DNA of 64,000 bases from JACKFB01 sp041389525 (GCA_041389525.1 JAWKRR010000016.1:1-64000), one strand, 5' to 3'; numbered from the stretch's first letter, positions 18,445 to 27,739 are shown. Translations and numbers: made by a program. The notes: generated by a model from the sequence alone, not told the origin.

Positions 18445-21400
18445 CTACAGGTTGAGCTGCCAGGCTACCGCGCGGGAGCCGGGGATGTTTTCGAGGGTTC
18501 GGCCGACCATGATGACGGCTTGGTCGGTGGCGTAGACGCCGTAGGCTTCGTGGTTGTCGGCGATGGCGACCTCGGTCCAGCTCTCGGGGGCGTCGGGGTC
18601 GGCGCTGCGGGGGAGGATCCAGAGGGTGGCCTGGATGTGTCCGGTCGGGCTGGGGGAGCGGCCGAAGATGAACACGCTGGTGCTGTTGACGGCGATGCCG
18701 AAGGCCGCGGCGACTGTTGAGGACGCTGGGCCGGCGACGGGGACCCAGCCTGTGGGCGTGCGGCGGCGGATGGTGCCGTTGTCGCCCGCGATCCATGGCT
18801 CGGGGCCGACGAAGGCGATGGCGTGCGTGTCCGGGAGGCCGGGCAGGTGCTCCAGCGCGAGCGCCCCGTCACCGTCGCCGAGGAGCACGGTCGCGCCGCC
18901 GCCGTGGCCGCGGGCCAGCACCGCCACCGCCGAGACCGAGCCGGCGTCGGTGTGGCCGCTGATGGCCGTGGGGTAGAGCGCCCCGGCGACCGACGGGTCC
19001 AGGCCGTGACTCAGCTCGCCGCAGGTCACTACGGCCGCTCCGGCCTCGTCCGCTCGCTCGCAGGCGACCACGCGGATGCCCACGCCGTCGCGGCCGGCGA
19101 TGTAGTAGGCGTCGGTGGTGTCCCCGTCGTCGAGGGCCGCGCTCCAGACGCCGCTGTGGGAGCCCAGCGGGAGCACCGCCTCCAGCGCGTCGAGGACGTC
19201 GCTGCCTGCGAAATCGACGCTCGCGGAGCCGGGGTCGAGGCGACCGATGTCGCCGTCGACGCCGACTGTCAGGTCCCGCGAGAGCCCGGTCAGCGCCCCG
19301 GGGATCGCTGTGCCGGCCAGCGTCGACGCGGGTGCCGCGCCGTCCAGGCGGTGCAGCACGCTCCAGATGCCGCCGTTGCCCACGCACTCCGCGCCGACCA
19401 GCAGGTAGCGCGTCAGGACGTAGAAGGCCCCGCCATAGCGGGTGGCTCGGATGGTGCCCTCCGACCCCACCGCGCAGGTGGCCGTGCCCGACAGCGGGAT
19501 CGGAGCCACCTGAGTCCCCATGCACAGCCCGCCCACGCACAGGTCGGGCGCCGTCGCGGCCGTGGCGTCGTCGCAAGCCACGAAGTCGGGTCGTGGCACC
19601 TGAACGCAGCCCGCGCCCACGCTGCAGGTGCCGACTGTGCACCCGCTGCCGTCGTCGCACTCGGAGTCCGCCGGGGTGTGGGTGCAGCCGCCCACCGTGC
19701 AGACGTCGAGGGTGCAGGCGAGGCCGTCGTCGCAGGGCTCGCCCACGGCGACGCAGGCCCCGGCGTCACAGGCCGAGGCCGCCGTGCAGGGATCGCCGTC
19801 GTCGCACGAGCTGCCGGTGACCGGGCCGCCCTCGCAGTCACCCGTCGCGGGGGCGCAGGCCTCGCTGGTGCAGGGGTTCCCGTCGTCGCAGTCGACCGCC
19901 GGCCCAGAAGAGCAGGCGCCGTCGACGCAGGCGTCGCCCACGGTGCAGAGATCGCCGTCTTCGCAGGCCCCGCCGACCGCGGCGTAGCTGCAGCCCGCCC
20001 CGGCCACGCAGCTGTCCTGGGTGCAGACGTTGCCGTCGTCGCAGGCCGCGTCGTCGGTGCTGGTCAGGCAGCCCGCGACCGGGTCGCACACGTCGTCGCT
20101 GCAGGCCGCGCCATCCTCGCACCGGCTGTCGCGGGGCTGGAAGACGCAACCGTCCAGCGTACACAGGTCCTCGGTGCACGCGACCTCATCCCCACACAGC
20201 GCGTCGTTCAGCGTGGTGCGGCAGCCCGCGGAGGGGTCGCAGACCTCCGACGTGCACGGGACCTCGTCTGCGCAGGCCGCGTCGACGGCCTCGTGCGTGC
20301 AGCCCGTCAGCGGGTCGCAGGCGTCGAGGGTGCAGTCGATGGCGTCGTCGCAATCGGTCGGGATCGTGACGCACGCGCCGCTTTGGCAGCGCTCGTCGGC
20401 CGTGCACGGGTCGTTGTCCGGGCAGGGCGCGTCGTCGTCGAGGTTGACCGGCTCGCACGCGCCGGTCCCGGGGTTGCACGCCAACAGCTGGCAAGGCTCG
20501 GCGGACGCAGGGCACACCACCGCGGGCGCTACCTGGACGCACACCCGGGTCAGGTCGGCCAGCACCGCGCACCCGAACACCGCGGCGCACAAGTCGTCGT
20601 CGCCGCAATCGGCGTCGACCTCGCACTCGCAGACGTTGTCGCCCGGCTGGCAGACCCCGCCACTGCACACGTCGTCGTCAGTGCAGGCGGAGCCGTCGTC
20701 GCAGGCCGCGCCCTCATCGGGAGGGTTGACGCATCCCGCGACCACATCGCAGCGGTCGGTGGTGCACGGCTCTCCGTCATCGCAGGGCGAGTCGTCGGGT
20801 GTGTGGACACAGACGCCATCGACGCCGCAGGTGTCCACGGTGCAGGGGACGTCGTCGTTGCAGTCCGCCGCCCCGGGGAGGCAGACGCCACCGCCGCACG
20901 CGTCGCCCACCGTGCAGGGGTTTCCGTCGTCGCAAGCTGCTGAGAGGGGCGGGTTCGCGCAGCCTGCGACTGGATCGCAAGACGCGCCCGTGCACGGGTT
21001 GCCATCGTCGCAGGCCGCTGCGTCCGGCGTGTGGACGCACTCCCCGGATTCGCAGCGGTCTTCTGTGCAGGCCACGTCGTCGGAGCAGTCGAGGGCGGCG
21101 CCCGCGCACACTCCCGCCGCGCACTGGTCGGCGGTGGTGCAGGGGTCGCCGTCGTCGCACTCGCCGGTCCAGACCTCGTGCAAACACCCCGCGCTCACCG
21201 AGCAGGAGTCCGTCGTGCAGGGGTCCCCGTCGTCACAGTCGGTGGCCTCGCCCGTACAGACACCGGCGACGCAGGCGTCGTCGTCGGTGCAGAGCGAGCC
21301 GTCGTCGCAAGCCCCGCCGTTTAGCGCTGTCGCCACGCACGCTCCGGTCTGCGGGTCGCAGGCGTCGCTGGTGCAGGGGTCGCCGTCGTCGCATGGCAGC

Positions 21401-22536
21401 GCCGCGCCCCCGCAGACGCCGGTCGCGCAGGAGTCTGCGGCGGTGCAGGGGTCGCCGTCGTCACAGGCCGCCCTGGGATCGGGCTGGTGCGTGCACAGCC
21501 CCGTCGCCGGGTCGCAGGCGTCGATCGAGCACGGGTTCTGGTCGGCGCAATCACGCGGCTGACCGCGGCAGACGCCGTCGTCGGCGCACTGGTCGTTCAA
21601 CGAGCAGGCGTCGCCGTCGTCGCAGCTCTGGCCACCCAGAGCCGACGTCCCGCAGAGCCCCGTCGCGGGGTCGCAGGCCACCTGGGTGCAGGGGTCGTCG
21701 TCCTCGGCGCAGGTGGTGACCGTGGTGGGGTCGACCTCGCAGGCGCGCCCGCCGCCCGGCAGGCTGACGCAGCGCAATTCGCCCGCGCACAGATCTGACG
21801 AGGGCGCGCAGTCCCCGTCGACCTGGCAGGGGCAGGTGCTGGCCCCGCCGCCGCAGACGCCGGCCTCGCAGACCGTGTCTTCGGTGCAGGCGTCGGCGTC
21901 GTCGCAGGGGGTCCCGTCGGCGGCCGAGACCGACACGCAGGCGCCGGTCGCCGGGTCGCAGCCCGCCTGTTGGCAAGGGGCCGCGGGCGCGCACACCACC
22001 GGGTCGCCGGCGGCGCAGGTGCCGCTCGAGGTGCACTCCCCTGCCCCGACGCAGGCGTCGCCGCCGTCGCAGGCGATTCCCGCGGCTACCTCGACCACGC
22101 AGGCACCGAGCCCATCGCACGCCGCCGCGCCGCATTGCGGGTCGATGTCGGCGGGCAGCGGGCACGGGCTGCCGAGGTCGAGGGCGCGGGGCACACAGCC
22201 GCCGCCCACGCAGTCCCACGGGGCGCACGTTGAGTCATCGCCAAGCCCGCAATCCGCCGCGGTCTCGCACTCGCCCCCGTCGGCGTCCGGCAGCTCGGCG
22301 TCCGCGGCGGCGTCCGGCAGCTCGGCGTCCGCGGCGGCGTCCGGCAGCTCGGCGTCCGGCAGCTCGCCGCCAGCGTCCAGCGGCTCGGCGTCCGGCAGCT
22401 CGCCCCCCGCGTCCTGCACAGCCTCGGCGTCCGCGTCAGGACTCGGCTGGCCCGTCCCCCCGCTCCCACACCCGGCCGCGACGAGGGCCGCGATCGCCAC
22501 CCAGCCCAGCGCTCCTCTCCCCCGCGAACCAAGCAT
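18445..22536 (-). CDS. Giant Cys-rich repeat lipoprotein (CDDGDPCT repeats)
   Basis: 1363 residues. N-terminal lipobox VAAGC indicates a lipoprotein. A low-complexity segment (ELPDAAADA repeats, 27-bp DNA units) acts as spacer. Residues ~110-1010 hold about two dozen Cys-rich repeats of the type C-DDG-DPCT-xx-xC-xxx-GxC, probably disulphide-knotted. The last ~340 residues have few Cys and many short beta-strand motifs (GIWSVLHRLDG, PWIAGDNGTIRR, SVFIFGRSPSPTG), suggesting a beta-propeller. Such proteins are typical of Myxococcota surfaces; the ligand is unknown. It stands alone, with no close same-strand partner. Confidence 0.9.
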   Translation of the reverse strand: MLGSRGRGALGWVAIAALVAAGCGSGGTGQPSPDADAEAVQDAGGELPDAEPLDAGGELPDAELPDAAADAELPDAAADAELPDADGGECETAADCGLGDDSTCAPWDCVGGGCVPRALDLGSPCPLPADIDPQCGAAACDGLGACVVEVAAGIACDGGDACVGAGECTSSGTCAAGDPVVCAPAAPCQQAGCDPATGACVSVSAADGTPCDDADACTEDTVCEAGVCGGGASTCPCQVDGDCAPSSDLCAGELRCVSLPGGGRACEVDPTTVTTCAEDDDPCTQVACDPATGLCGTSALGGQSCDDGDACSLNDQCADDGVCRGQPRDCADQNPCSIDACDPATGLCTHQPDPRAACDDGDPCTAADSCATGVCGGAALPCDDGDPCTSDACDPQTGACVATALNGGACDDGSLCTDDDACVAGVCTGEATDCDDGDPCTTDSCSVSAGCLHEVWTGECDDGDPCTTADQCAAGVCAGAALDCSDDVACTEDRCESGECVHTPDAAACDDGNPCTGASCDPVAGCANPPLSAACDDGNPCTVGDACGGGVCLPGAADCNDDVPCTVDTCGVDGVCVHTPDDSPCDDGEPCTTDRCDVVAGCVNPPDEGAACDDGSACTDDDVCSGGVCQPGDNVCECEVDADCGDDDLCAAVFGCAVLADLTRVCVQVAPAVVCPASAEPCQLLACNPGTGACEPVNLDDDAPCPDNDPCTADERCQSGACVTIPTDCDDAIDCTLDACDPLTGCTHEAVDAACADEVPCTSEVCDPSAGCRTTLNDALCGDEVACTEDLCTLDGCVFQPRDSRCEDGAACSDDVCDPVAGCLTSTDDAACDDGNVCTQDSCVAGAGCSYAAVGGACEDGDLCTVGDACVDGACSSGPAVDCDDGNPCTSEACAPATGDCEGGPVTGSSCDDGDPCTAASACDAGACVAVGEPCDDGLACTLDVCTVGGCTHTPADSECDDGSGCTVGTCSVGAGCVQVPRPDFVACDDATAATAPDLCVGGLCMGTQVAPIPLSGTATCAVGSEGTIRATRYGGAFYVLTRYLLVGAECVGNGGIWSVLHRLDGAAPASTLAGTAIPGALTGLSRDLTVGVDGDIGRLDPGSASVDFAGSDVLDALEAVLPLGSHSGVWSAALDDGDTTDAYYIAGRDGVGIRVVACERADEAGAAVVTCGELSHGLDPSVAGALYPTAISGHTDAGSVSAVAVLARGHGGGATVLLGDGDGALALEHLPGLPDTHAIAFVGPEPWIAGDNGTIRRRTPTGWVPVAGPASSTVAAAFGIAVNSTSVFIFGRSPSPTGHIQATLWILPRSADPDAPESWTEVAIADNHEAYGVYATDQAVIMVGRTLENIPGSRAVAWQLNL
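22281..22361 (-). repeat. 27-bp tandem repeat in the lipoprotein linker
   Basis: Two full units (22281-22307, 22308-22334) and a partial third encode ELPDAAADA-like nonapeptides just after the lipobox. Related shorter copies continue to about 22410. Confidence 0.75.
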
Positions 22537-22871
22537 CTGCTCTCCCGCCCAACCCGCCGCCGCGCTCCCGTGGTCGTCTACGGGTCGAAGCGAAGCCGAG
22601 CGAAGTCATACCCGCCCCGGCGGACCGTCGCCACGCGCATGGGGGTCAACACCACTCATTTCTCATTTTATGAGTCAGTGTTTTCCGAGCAGAACGCCAA
22701 GTTTCGCGACCGTCAGATTCGTCCCGAGACACCGCGCAGCTCAAGCGCACGGTGCCACGCCGCGGCCGCCGGCACAGGCGCCAGCGCGCCCCGACCACGG
22801 CCAGCGCGCGGCCACCAGCCCGCGGGAGAATCGCCAGCCCGAGATCCCTCGATTCGTCAGGTGCTGCCTCG
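22537..22871. other. Intergenic region between lipoprotein gene and glnK
   Basis: No gene seen. It holds the upstream region of the Cys-rich lipoprotein gene, including repeat copy B and an ACTCAT...ATGAGT inverted repeat (22654-22675). The glnK-proximal half is GC-rich with no T-tract terminator. No convincing -35/-10 pair was found for the lipoprotein gene. Confidence 0.5.
22621..22669. repeat. Imperfect direct repeat, copy B (upstream of Cys-rich lipoprotein)
   Basis: Counterpart of the element at 18311-18358. The AT-rich block at 22654-22669 is extended by atgagt, making a 6-bp inverted repeat with a 10-nt centre, a possible regulator-binding site. It starts 85 nt upstream of the lipoprotein start. 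Confidence 0.5.
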
Positions 22872-23216
22872 CTAGATCGCCGTTCCGCCGCGCTCGTGGG
22901 TGCGGATGCGGATGACGTCCTCGAGGTGGGTGATGAAGATCTTGCCGTCGCCGAGCGAGTTGTCGTCCTCGCGGGCGGCCTCGCAGATGGCGTCGATGCA
23001 CGGCTGGACGAACTCGTCGTTGCAGGCGATGTCGAGCCGGACCTTGGGGTTCAGGTCCGGCACGACCACCATCCCGCGGTAGAGTTGGGGCTCCGAGGCT
23101 TGGCGCCCGTGGCCCGAGACGCGGCCGACCGTCAGGCGCGTGATTTCCGCCTTGATGAGGGCTTCGCGGACCTTGTCGAGCTTGGCGGGCTCGATGATGG
23201 CGGTGATCATTTTCAT
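22872..23216 (-). CDS. glnK: PII signalling protein, GlnK-like, lacking Tyr51
   Basis: 114 residues with full PII fold: MKMITAIIEPAKLDKV start, T-loop region GHGRQASEPQLYRGM, and GDGKIFITHLEDVIRIRT. It senses ATP/ADP/2-oxoglutarate and blocks the ammonium channel. Position 51, the uridylylated Tyr in enteric PII proteins, is Val here (Tyr46 is kept), so control by GlnD uridylylation at that site is not possible. It lies 37 nt downstream of amt on the same strand, the usual amt-glnK pairing. Confidence 0.92.
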   Translation of the reverse strand: MKMITAIIEPAKLDKVREALIKAEITRLTVGRVSGHGRQASEPQLYRGMVVVPDLNPKVRLDIACNDEFVQPCIDAICEAAREDDNSLGDGKIFITHLEDVIRIRTHERGGTAI

Positions 23217-23253
23217 CGGTGGTTCCTCACGATTTGGGGACGCGGGGTCATCA

Positions 23254-24573
23254 TCAGTTCGGGTTGAGCAGGCCGTAGCCGTGCTCGCCGTGGAGGCTTT
23301 CGTCGAGGCCGGCCATCTCCTCGGACTCGCTGACGCGCAGGCCCACGGTGCGGTCGACGAGGACGACCAGCACGATGGTCATGATGCCCGCGTAGCCGAC
23401 GCTGACCAGCACACCCTCCAGCTGGACGAAGAGCTGGTGCATGAGCGTCCAGCCCTCGGCCTGCCCGCTCACCCAGGCGGGGCGGAGGAAGAAGGTCAGC
23501 AGGATGGCGCCGACGATGCCGCCGACCCCGTGGATGCCGAAGGCGTCGAGGCTGTCGTCGTAGCCCAGGCGGTTCTTGAGCAGGATCGCGCCGTAGCAGG
23601 CCGCGGCGGCGGCGACGCCCAGGGCCATCGCGCCCGGGACCTGGACCACACCGGCGGCGGGCGTGATGGCGACGAGGCCCGCCAGGATGCCGGACACGAT
23701 GCCGAGGCTGGTGGCCTTCCCGTGGTGAATGGCCTCGATGATGATCCAGGCCAGCGCCCCCGCGGCCGCGGCCACCTGCGTCACCGCGAGCGCCCGCGCG
23801 GTGTCCAGCCCGCTCGAGACCGCCGAGCCAGCGTTGAAGCCGAACCAGCCGACCCAGAGCAGCCCGGCTCCGATCAGCGTCATCACGAGGTTGGACGGGT
23901 GCATGGCGATCTTGGGGTAGCCGCGGCGTGCGCCCAGGTAGAGCGCTGCGATCAGCCCGCTGATGCCCGCGGAGATGTGCACCACCGTGCCGCCGGCGAA
24001 GTCGATGGCGCCCTTGTCGAAGAGGAAGCCGCCCTCGGCCCAGACCCAGTGGCAGAGCGGGTTGTAGACCAGCACGCCCCAGAGCGCGATGAAGACGAGG
24101 TAGCCGCGAAAGCGCACCCGCTCGGCGAAGGCGCCCGCGAGGATGGCCGGGGTGATGATGGCGAACTTCCCTTGGAACATCGCGAAGACGTACTCGGGGA
24201 TGTTGGTCGACATGATCGACTCGTCGATGCCCAGCAGGAACAGGTTGTCTGCGTTCCAGCCGGTCCAGCCGCCGAGCACGTTGGGCCCGAAGGCCATCGC
24301 GTAGCCGCAGACGACCCAGAGCACGCCCATGACCGCCATGGCGCCGAAGCTGTGCATCATCGTGCCGAGGACGTTCTTGGTGCGGACCAGGCCGCCGTAG
24401 AACATCGCCAGGCCGGGCACCATCAGCAAGACGAGGGCCGTCGAGACCAGCATCCACGCGGTCGTGCCGGTGTCGATGGGTGGCGCCTCGTCGGCGGCGA
24501 ATGCGAGCGCGGGGCTCAGAGTGAGGGCGGCAGCGAGTCCTGCGCCCGCGAGTCGAATGGTGCGTGCACCCAT
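23254..24573 (-). CDS. amt: Ammonium transporter Amt
   Basis: 439 residues from ATG at 24573. Signal peptide (LAAALTLSPALAFA) then eleven helices. Amt hallmarks include MLVSTALVLLMVPGLAMFYGG, GGTVVHISAGISGL with the first pore His, and DAFGIHGVGGIVGAIL with the second His. It conducts ammonium across the inner membrane as a trimer and is gated by the adjacent PII. The frame is open far upstream but without Amt similarity; GGGAG precedes the chosen ATG. Confidence 0.95.
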   Translation of the reverse strand: MGARTIRLAGAGLAAALTLSPALAFAADEAPPIDTGTTAWMLVSTALVLLMVPGLAMFYGGLVRTKNVLGTMMHSFGAMAVMGVLWVVCGYAMAFGPNVLGGWTGWNADNLFLLGIDESIMSTNIPEYVFAMFQGKFAIITPAILAGAFAERVRFRGYLVFIALWGVLVYNPLCHWVWAEGGFLFDKGAIDFAGGTVVHISAGISGLIAALYLGARRGYPKIAMHPSNLVMTLIGAGLLWVGWFGFNAGSAVSSGLDTARALAVTQVAAAAGALAWIIIEAIHHGKATSLGIVSGILAGLVAITPAAGVVQVPGAMALGVAAAAACYGAILLKNRLGYDDSLDAFGIHGVGGIVGAILLTFFLRPAWVSGQAEGWTLMHQLFVQLEGVLVSVGYAGIMTIVLVVLVDRTVGLRVSESEEMAGLDESLHGEHGYGLLNPN

Positions 24574-24792
24574 CGAGGCGTTCTCCCGTGTCTGTATGGA
24601 CCGATCGAGGTCGTGACGCATCGGGCTGACGGGCGCTCTGCGTCGCGACCCGAGAGAAAGTACGCGGCACGTGTTTCGGATTTGTTTCGCCGCTGCGGGT
24701 TCATCGCGGGTTGACCGTACGGAGGCTGTGGTGGTTGAGTTTGCAACGCGAAACCACCGCCAACACGACCTCGCCGACCCGGAGCCCAGCCG

Positions 24793-25854
24793 ATGAATCA
24801 CGCCAAATCCGCCGTCATTTGCTCGCTTATCGGGCTGCTCGCCACCGCGGGCTGCGAGAAGGCGAGCGAGCTTGCTGGTCAGGTCGGTGAGGCGGCGAAG
24901 TCGGCCGCGGGGGCGGTGACGAACCAGGCGGGGGGCGGCGCGGGCGGCGGCGCGGTCGAAGCGGGCGAGGCGCCGTCGGAGGACGACATCCTCAACCAGA
25001 AGCTCAACCTGTACGTGGACTGCATCAACAGCTACGCCGACCGCGCCTTCGACTCGCGCGGGCGCTACCTGAGCTGGGTCGACGAGAAGACCGGCCCCAC
25101 GGGCAAGGAGAAGCGCATCTCCTACGGCCTCTACACCATGAGCGACCCGAAGGACTGCGACGCGAAGGTCAAGCAGGCCAACGAGCTGCGGCCCGACCTG
25201 CCACCGCTCGAGGAGGCGGCGACGGCTTACGCGGCCGCGCTGATGACGCTGCACCCGCTGCTGGAGGAGGCGAACACCTACTACGAGCGCGAGAACTACA
25301 AGGACGACGGCGCGGCCAAGGGGCGCGAGCTGCACCCGAAGCTGCTGGCGGGCTGGGCGGCGCTGGACACCGCGAATGCTGCGCTGCGAAAGGAGTTCTC
25401 GGCGCAGCGCGGCGCGATTCAGGCCCGCGAGCTCGCGGAGCTCGAGGCGAAGGGCAAGAACCTGCGCTACTACATCGCCAAGACCATGAACGAGGCGCGG
25501 ATCCTCACCGAGCTTGGCGAGCCGGCGGGCGACGGGGACTTCGGCCTCGCCGACGCCGACGCCGTGAAGGCGCAAGCCGCCGCGATGGAGACCCTTGCCG
25601 ACGAGTACACCGCCTACGTCAAAGCCCACGAGGACGAGGCAAACGGCATGATGATGCTCTCGCGCTACACCAGCGCCATCGACGACTTCGCCAAGCAGGC
25701 CAAGCTCTTCAGCCGCCGCGTCGTCGACAAGGACAAGGCCAGCCGCTCCGAGCTGAGCCGCCTGGGCCACGGCCTCACCTCGCCCGACGGGACCTTCTCC
25801 AAGCTGCAGTACCAGTACAACCAGATGGTCTCAGCCCACAACAGCCTGCGCTGA
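24793..25854 (+). CDS. DUF3829/YiiG-like lipoprotein
   Basis: 353 residues. Lipobox LLATAGC (Cys ~21) after a short signal; then an Ala/Gly linker and a largely helical domain containing LNLYVDCINSYADRAFDSR and LSWVDEKTGPTGKEK, ending with YQYNQMVSAHNSLR, the pattern of DUF3829/YiiG lipoproteins. Function unknown; helical bundle anchored in the envelope. Divergent from amt across a 219-bp gap; convergent with the asparagine synthase-like gene 16 bp away. Confidence 0.75.
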   Translation: MNHAKSAVICSLIGLLATAGCEKASELAGQVGEAAKSAAGAVTNQAGGGAGGGAVEAGEAPSEDDILNQKLNLYVDCINSYADRAFDSRGRYLSWVDEKTGPTGKEKRISYGLYTMSDPKDCDAKVKQANELRPDLPPLEEAATAYAAALMTLHPLLEEANTYYERENYKDDGAAKGRELHPKLLAGWAALDTANAALRKEFSAQRGAIQARELAELEAKGKNLRYYIAKTMNEARILTELGEPAGDGDFGLADADAVKAQAAAMETLADEYTAYVKAHEDEANGMMMLSRYTSAIDDFAKQAKLFSRRVVDKDKASRSELSRLGHGLTSPDGTFSKLQYQYNQMVSAHNSLR

Positions 25855-25870
25855 GCGCGGAGCGCGACGA

Positions 25871-27724
25871 TCAGGGCGCGGGCGCCAGCTCCGCCGCGTA
25901 GATGCTGAGGCAGTACAGAGCGAACATGACGACGCTGTACTGACGGTCGCCGCGGGCGAGCTGCTCGATGCGGTGGGTGACCGCAGGCTGGATGCGGCCG
26001 TAGTCGTGGGCGCGGATGGCGCCGATGATCGCTTGCTGGATGGGCTCGGGGTAGACGATGCGGGCGTAGTTGACCGCGTGGGTGTGGTCCTTCTGGAAGT
26101 AGGCGACTTCCTTGGGCAGGCCCAGCACGCGGTGGCTCATGTCCTTCTGGATGCGCTTGTCTTGGGCCCACTCGGTCGGCAACGAGGCGGCGAAGTCCAT
26201 CAGGCCGACGCCGCTGAAGGGGAAGCAGAGGCTGAGGTCGGCCTGGCCCAAGGCGTAGAGCGGCATCGTGAAGTTCGACGACTCCGAGTACCAGGCGTTG
26301 GCCATGGTCGCGACGGACTCGCGCCAGCGGGGGCCCGTCAGCGCGTCGGCGTAGTCCTTGAAGAAGCCGTCGACCACCGCGCTTGGCGTGTCCCAGCTCG
26401 TCTGCTGGCTGAAGCGGTAGATGGCGCTCGGGGCTCCGGGGTAACCGCGGCCCCCGACCTTCATCCCGGCGAACCAGTACTCGGGGCGGCCGACGGCGTG
26501 CAGCAGCTCCAGCGCGGTCTCGGCGATGGCGGCGGGCATCGTCTCGCTTTTTCCCAGGCGCCGACTGAGCTTTTGCACCGCGTGGGGGACCAGCTTCGGC
26601 CCGCGCGCGAGGTTTCGGCCACGGCCGCGATACAGCCAGCGCTTCAGCCCGCGCTTGGCGTCGGCGGCGTCCGAGAAGCCCTGGTCCAGCAGGCACATCT
26701 CGCCGTTATAGACGGTGCTCCCGGGGGCCACGCGCTCGGCGAGGCGCTGGCCCATCAGCCGGTAGGTCGGGAAGGTGTCGTAGCTGCCCGGCAGGTGCCA
26801 CTTCACGCACTCGCGCACATGGGCCAGCCAGTCGCCCGCGAAGTCCTTGGGCCGCACGATGTCCAGCTCAAAGCCGAAGCGGGCCCGCAGCGCCTCGACG
26901 AGGCCGAGCTCCTGGTCCTGGTGGCCGTCGATGCGCATGTGCGCGCAGATGACCTCGGGCACGCCGAGCTCGGCCAGGGCCCCGACCACGCAGGCGCTGT
27001 CGCTCCCGCCTGACAGCATCACGCCCGCGGTGGAGCCCTGAAGGTGCTCGGACACGTTCTCCAAGAAGAGCTCGCCGTAGCGCGTCACGGCCTGGTCGTA
27101 GTCCCCGGGGACCTCGGTGCGCTCGATCTGCCAGAAGGTCTTCGACGCGCGCAGGTCCGGCGCGGTCGCCAGCGCGCCCGCGTCCAAGCGCAGGTAGCGG
27201 CCCGGCAGGAGCGGATGGATCCCGTGGTAGATCGGGAAGGGCGCGACCGGGCTCGAGAAGGCCAAGAAGAGGTCGCGGCCCACCGGGTCAAATCGGGTCG
27301 AGATGGTGCCCAAGAAGGGCTCGACGCCCGTCGCCACGTAGAGCGCGCCGTCCTTGTAGCCGGTGTACAGGTGGTAGCAGGCGGTGCGGTCGCGGCCCAG
27401 CAGCAGCGTGCGGCGGGCGGGGTCCCAGATGAGGAAGCTGCCCTGGGTCTGGCGTGGGGGCACGAAGGCGCGGGGGTCGCGCTCGTAGGCTTTCAGCAAG
27501 GCGGACAGGCGCTCGGCCGGGCGCGAGCTGGCGATCATGCAGGCGGTGACGCCCGATTCGGCGTCGACGCGCACGCTCACCGAGGTCTCGCGCGCCGCCA
27601 CCTGCAGCTGGGGCTCGGCACCGCCGCGCAGCACCGCGACGAAGCCGTGGGCCAGCCGCTCAGCGCGGTCGAGGAAGGCGCGGTCGACGGGGTTCTGGGG
27701 CGGTTGCGCTTTGGGGTCGCTCAC
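25871..27724 (-). CDS. Asparagine synthase-like protein without glutaminase nucleophile
   Basis: 617 residues from GTG. Residues ~110-190 resemble the Ntn glutaminase half (TQGSFLIWDPARRTLLLGRDRTACYHLYTG), but the required N-terminal Cys2 is absent. The synthetase half has the PP-loop SGGSDSACVVGAL near residue 244 and later conserved blocks (MPLYALGQADLSLCFPFSG). It can probably adenylate a carboxylate, using free ammonia or another nucleophile, as in beta-lactam synthetase-type relatives. As last gene of the nonulosonate operon it may amidate an acidic sugar (inference from WbpS-like enzymes in O-antigen loci). Confidence 0.82.
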   Translation of the reverse strand: MSDPKAQPPQNPVDRAFLDRAERLAHGFVAVLRGGAEPQLQVAARETSVSVRVDAESGVTACMIASSRPAERLSALLKAYERDPRAFVPPRQTQGSFLIWDPARRTLLLGRDRTACYHLYTGYKDGALYVATGVEPFLGTISTRFDPVGRDLFLAFSSPVAPFPIYHGIHPLLPGRYLRLDAGALATAPDLRASKTFWQIERTEVPGDYDQAVTRYGELFLENVSEHLQGSTAGVMLSGGSDSACVVGALAELGVPEVICAHMRIDGHQDQELGLVEALRARFGFELDIVRPKDFAGDWLAHVRECVKWHLPGSYDTFPTYRLMGQRLAERVAPGSTVYNGEMCLLDQGFSDAADAKRGLKRWLYRGRGRNLARGPKLVPHAVQKLSRRLGKSETMPAAIAETALELLHAVGRPEYWFAGMKVGGRGYPGAPSAIYRFSQQTSWDTPSAVVDGFFKDYADALTGPRWRESVATMANAWYSESSNFTMPLYALGQADLSLCFPFSGVGLMDFAASLPTEWAQDKRIQKDMSHRVLGLPKEVAYFQKDHTHAVNYARIVYPEPIQQAIIGAIRAHDYGRIQPAVTHRIEQLARGDRQYSVVMFALYCLSIYAAELAPAP

Positions 27725-27739
27725 GGGGGCCTCGCTCGG

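Noticed and set aside
18823..20943. 706-codon open frame on the + strand
   Set aside because: Antisense to the Cys-rich lipoprotein; its Ala/Gly/Arg/Val-rich sequence arises from the repeats on the other strand.
19600..22260. Regular repeats that might suggest a CRISPR array
   Set aside because: The periodic gtcgtcgca-type motifs keep a reading frame and encode CDDGD repeats; spacing varies and no cas genes are near.
24574..24792. Possible sigma-54 promoter upstream of amt-glnK
   Set aside because: Only GG-N10-GC matches without the TGGCAC/TTGC context were found, which is expected by chance.
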